The position numbers and the translations under genes are program-made. Positions 13,173-14,566 of a DNA stretch of 14,566 nt are shown here, in pieces. How positions within the stretch are numbered: the stretch's first letter is position 1; every line of letters starts with the position of its first letter. The stretch is from Christensenella sp. UBA1252. Its GTDB lineage: Bacteria; Bacillota; Clostridia; Christensenellales; CAG-1252. Where the stretch lies: NCBI GenBank assembly GCA_002308575.1, contig DBVY01000038.1, positions 21,193 through 35,758 on the forward strand, given 5' to 3'. A model generated the notes under the pieces. The model saw only the letters and a list, made by a program, of their open reading frames with translations. It was not told the origin of the DNA and did no database searches.

Positions 13173-14566
13173 ATGAAAAGTACGATGAATAAAACGAAAA
13201 TTTCGATCGCGATCCTTTTGACGGTCCTCTTCTTTTGCCTCGCTCTTTTCCTGATCGCTCCCTTCGAAAACGCAAAGGCGGAGCAACCCGCGCAAACCTA
13301 TTATATTCGTTCCGCGGAAGAATTTGCCGCCTATTCGGAGGCATACGCCGGCGGCGATAGAAATCCGAAGGACGTTCTGAACATCTCGATCAACAGCGGT
13401 AGCGCTATCTCAAACGGCAATTTCATCAGCCTCGGTACTTCCACGCGTCCGTTCGCGGGAACGCTCATCATCCCGATCAACGCTTTTAATACCTTCCGTT
13501 TGTCGAATTGTCCCTTGTTTGATTACGTTTCGACGGATATGGTGATTTCGGGAAGCCCCGTTAAAATCATTCGCGAAGCCGTAGGCAATCAACACCCGCA
13601 ATCCGTTTTGACCGAAGGCGCGGCGTTTGCCAACCACGTTACGCCCGGGACGGGTGCCAATTCCGCTGCTTCTTGGAACATTTCCCTTCTCCCCTATTCG
13701 GGCGACGGCACCGCCGCGACGAGTTGCCAAGGATTGATCGGCGACATTGCCGAAGGTTGCAACGTTACGATCAATTTCGTGAACGATTCAAATTTGAATT
13801 TCGCCTCTTCGAACGCGCTCGGCTCGATCTGCGGCTCGCTCGGCGCGCACGCGGCTCTGACCGTTTCCACGTCCGGTTCCGGCTCGAACAACTTAACGCT
13901 CGAAACCACGAGCGGAAACGCGGGCGGCCTCGTCGGCACGATGGGAGACGGCGCTTCGCTGACGCTCGCTGCCTCAAACGGAACGCGCCTTTCTTCCGTT
14001 CGAACTCGTTCGGGTTATGCGGGCGGCCTCGTCGGCAGCGCGACCAATCCGACGATCATTTTTTCAAACAACCTTTCGGAATACGCGATTTCCGCTTCCG
14101 TTACGGGAACGACGGGCGCAGGCGGCATCTTCGGACATTATAAAACGCAACGCGCAAGCGAAACGTTCTCTTTGGAAAAATACGCGTTAGCGGCGAACCT
14201 TGCCGTTTCTTCGTCAACGAACACGGGCGGCGTTTTCGGCTATCTCGAAAGCGAATGCCAGGCGCTCGACTTCGACGGCGTTTCCGCTTCGAGGGCTCCT
14301 TCCTTCAACCTTTCTTCCGGTACCAGACGCGGCGGCGTTTGCGGTCTCTATTCGTCCAACGCGCTGACGAACGTCTTCTCCGTTCACGATCTTTCCGTCA
14401 CGATCAATGCGGCGTATGCTTCGGGCGCCACTTCGGCGGGCGTAATCGGCGTGATTTCAAACAGCCCCGCTTACGTCACCATCCACGACGTTACGGCAAC
14501 GTCCAAAGCCTCGCCGAATGCGGGATTGGTCGGAAGCGCCGGTTCGGGCGGCTCCTTCATTGACGT
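13173..14566 (+). CDS. GLUG-repeat surface protein or adhesin (3' end outside window)
   Basis: The frame is open from ATG 13173 to the window end (464 codons and two bases), preceded by AGGTG at 13163-13167. The signal peptide is conventional: basic start, hydrophobic core 10-30, and AKA|EQ cleavage after residue 36, unlike the three genes before it. TYYIRSAEEFAAYSEAY (42-58) resembles the short lead-in found before GLUG repeats. From about 186 a GG[LIV]xG-type motif recurs nine times, about every 28-35 residues, the pattern of a beta-helical GLUG solenoid found in adhesins and other surface proteins. The gene is the fourth in the fibre operon, eleven bases after the previous stop. A surface anchor, if any, lies beyond the window. 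The GLUG assignment is good; adhesion is inferred from family. Confidence 0.85.
   Translation, partial: MKSTMNKTKISIAILLTVLFFCLALFLIAPFENAKAEQPAQTYYIRSAEEFAAYSEAYAGGDRNPKDVLNISINSGSAISNGNFISLGTSTRPFAGTLIIPINAFNTFRLSNCPLFDYVSTDMVISGSPVKIIREAVGNQHPQSVLTEGAAFANHVTPGTGANSAASWNISLLPYSGDGTAATSCQGLIGDIAEGCNVTINFVNDSNLNFASSNALGSICGSLGAHAALTVSTSGSGSNNLTLETTSGNAGGLVGTMGDGASLTLAASNGTRLSSVRTRSGYAGGLVGSATNPTIIFSNNLSEYAISASVTGTTGAGGIFGHYKTQRASETFSLEKYALAANLAVSSSTNTGGVFGYLESECQALDFDGVSASRAPSFNLSSGTRRGGVCGLYSSNALTNVFSVHDLSVTINAAYASGATSAGVIGVISNSPAYVTIHDVTATSKASPNAGLVGSAGSGGSFID
13728..14534 (+). repeat. Tandem GLUG-like repeats in the surface protein
   Basis: Motif ends (final Gly) fall at residues 190 (QGLIG), 221 (GSICG), 255 (AGGLVG), 288 (AGGLVG), 321 (AGGIFG), 356 (TGGVFG), 391 (RGGVCG), 426 (SAGVIG) and 454 (NAGLVG). 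The intervals are 31, 34, 33, 33, 35, 35, 35 and 28 residues. The spacing and the Gly-hydrophobic-Gly core fit one solenoid turn or hairpin per unit; the array may continue past the window. Confidence 0.85.

Noticed and set aside
1..14566. CRISPR arrays, tRNA or rRNA genes, insertion sequences and phage genes
   Set aside because: No regularly spaced direct repeats, cloverleaf-like sequences, transposase motifs or terminal inverted repeats were seen, and codon use looks even across the window.

Overview
The window looks like chromosomal DNA of a Gram-positive, low-to-mid GC bacterium, probably an uncultured gut-type member of the Clostridia (Bacillota). The reasons are two SipW-like signal peptidases of the endospore-former/ER type, TasA-like (SipW-dependent) signal peptides, strong AGGAG ribosome sites, sigma-A type promoters and a TTG start. 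No phage, transposon, CRISPR, rRNA or tRNA signal was seen. Taxonomy below the phylum is a guess.

Layout. (1) Positions 1-153 hold the last 50 codons of a gene whose C-terminus resembles SipW-substrate surface proteins, followed by a strong intrinsic terminator (181-218). (2) A promoter (248-277) starts a five-gene plus-strand run, 333-8674: SipW-like signal peptidase; membrane-anchored McrB-like AAA+ ATPase; 963-residue DUF2357/McrC-like protein with a duplicated flanking domain; second SipW-like signal peptidase (ATGA overlap); and a membrane protein with a degenerate GGDEF and an apparently intact EAL domain. (3) A hairpin-rich intergenic stretch ends in a bidirectional terminator (8814-8850). 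(4) A minus-strand membrane diguanylate cyclase (8874-10247) has its own promoter and a stem-loop just ahead of its ribosome site. (5) From a divergent promoter (10408-10436) runs a second plus-strand operon: three proteins with SipW-type signal peptides (10496, 11466, 12187), then a large GLUG-repeat surface protein with an ordinary signal peptide, cut by the window end.

Reading of the whole (inference): this is a surface-fibre or biofilm-matrix locus. Three TasA-like precursors would be cut by one or both SipW-like peptidases and displayed outside the cell with a beta-solenoid adhesin. An opposed pair of c-di-GMP enzymes, one predicted synthase and one predicted phosphodiesterase, lies in the same locus and could control production. 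The unusual part is the McrB/DUF2357-like pair between the two signal peptidases. It has the ATPase and partner architecture of McrBC-type systems, but the ATPase is anchored in the membrane and I see no nuclease motif in the partner, so it may be a repurposed AAA+ machine for envelope assembly rather than a restriction system.
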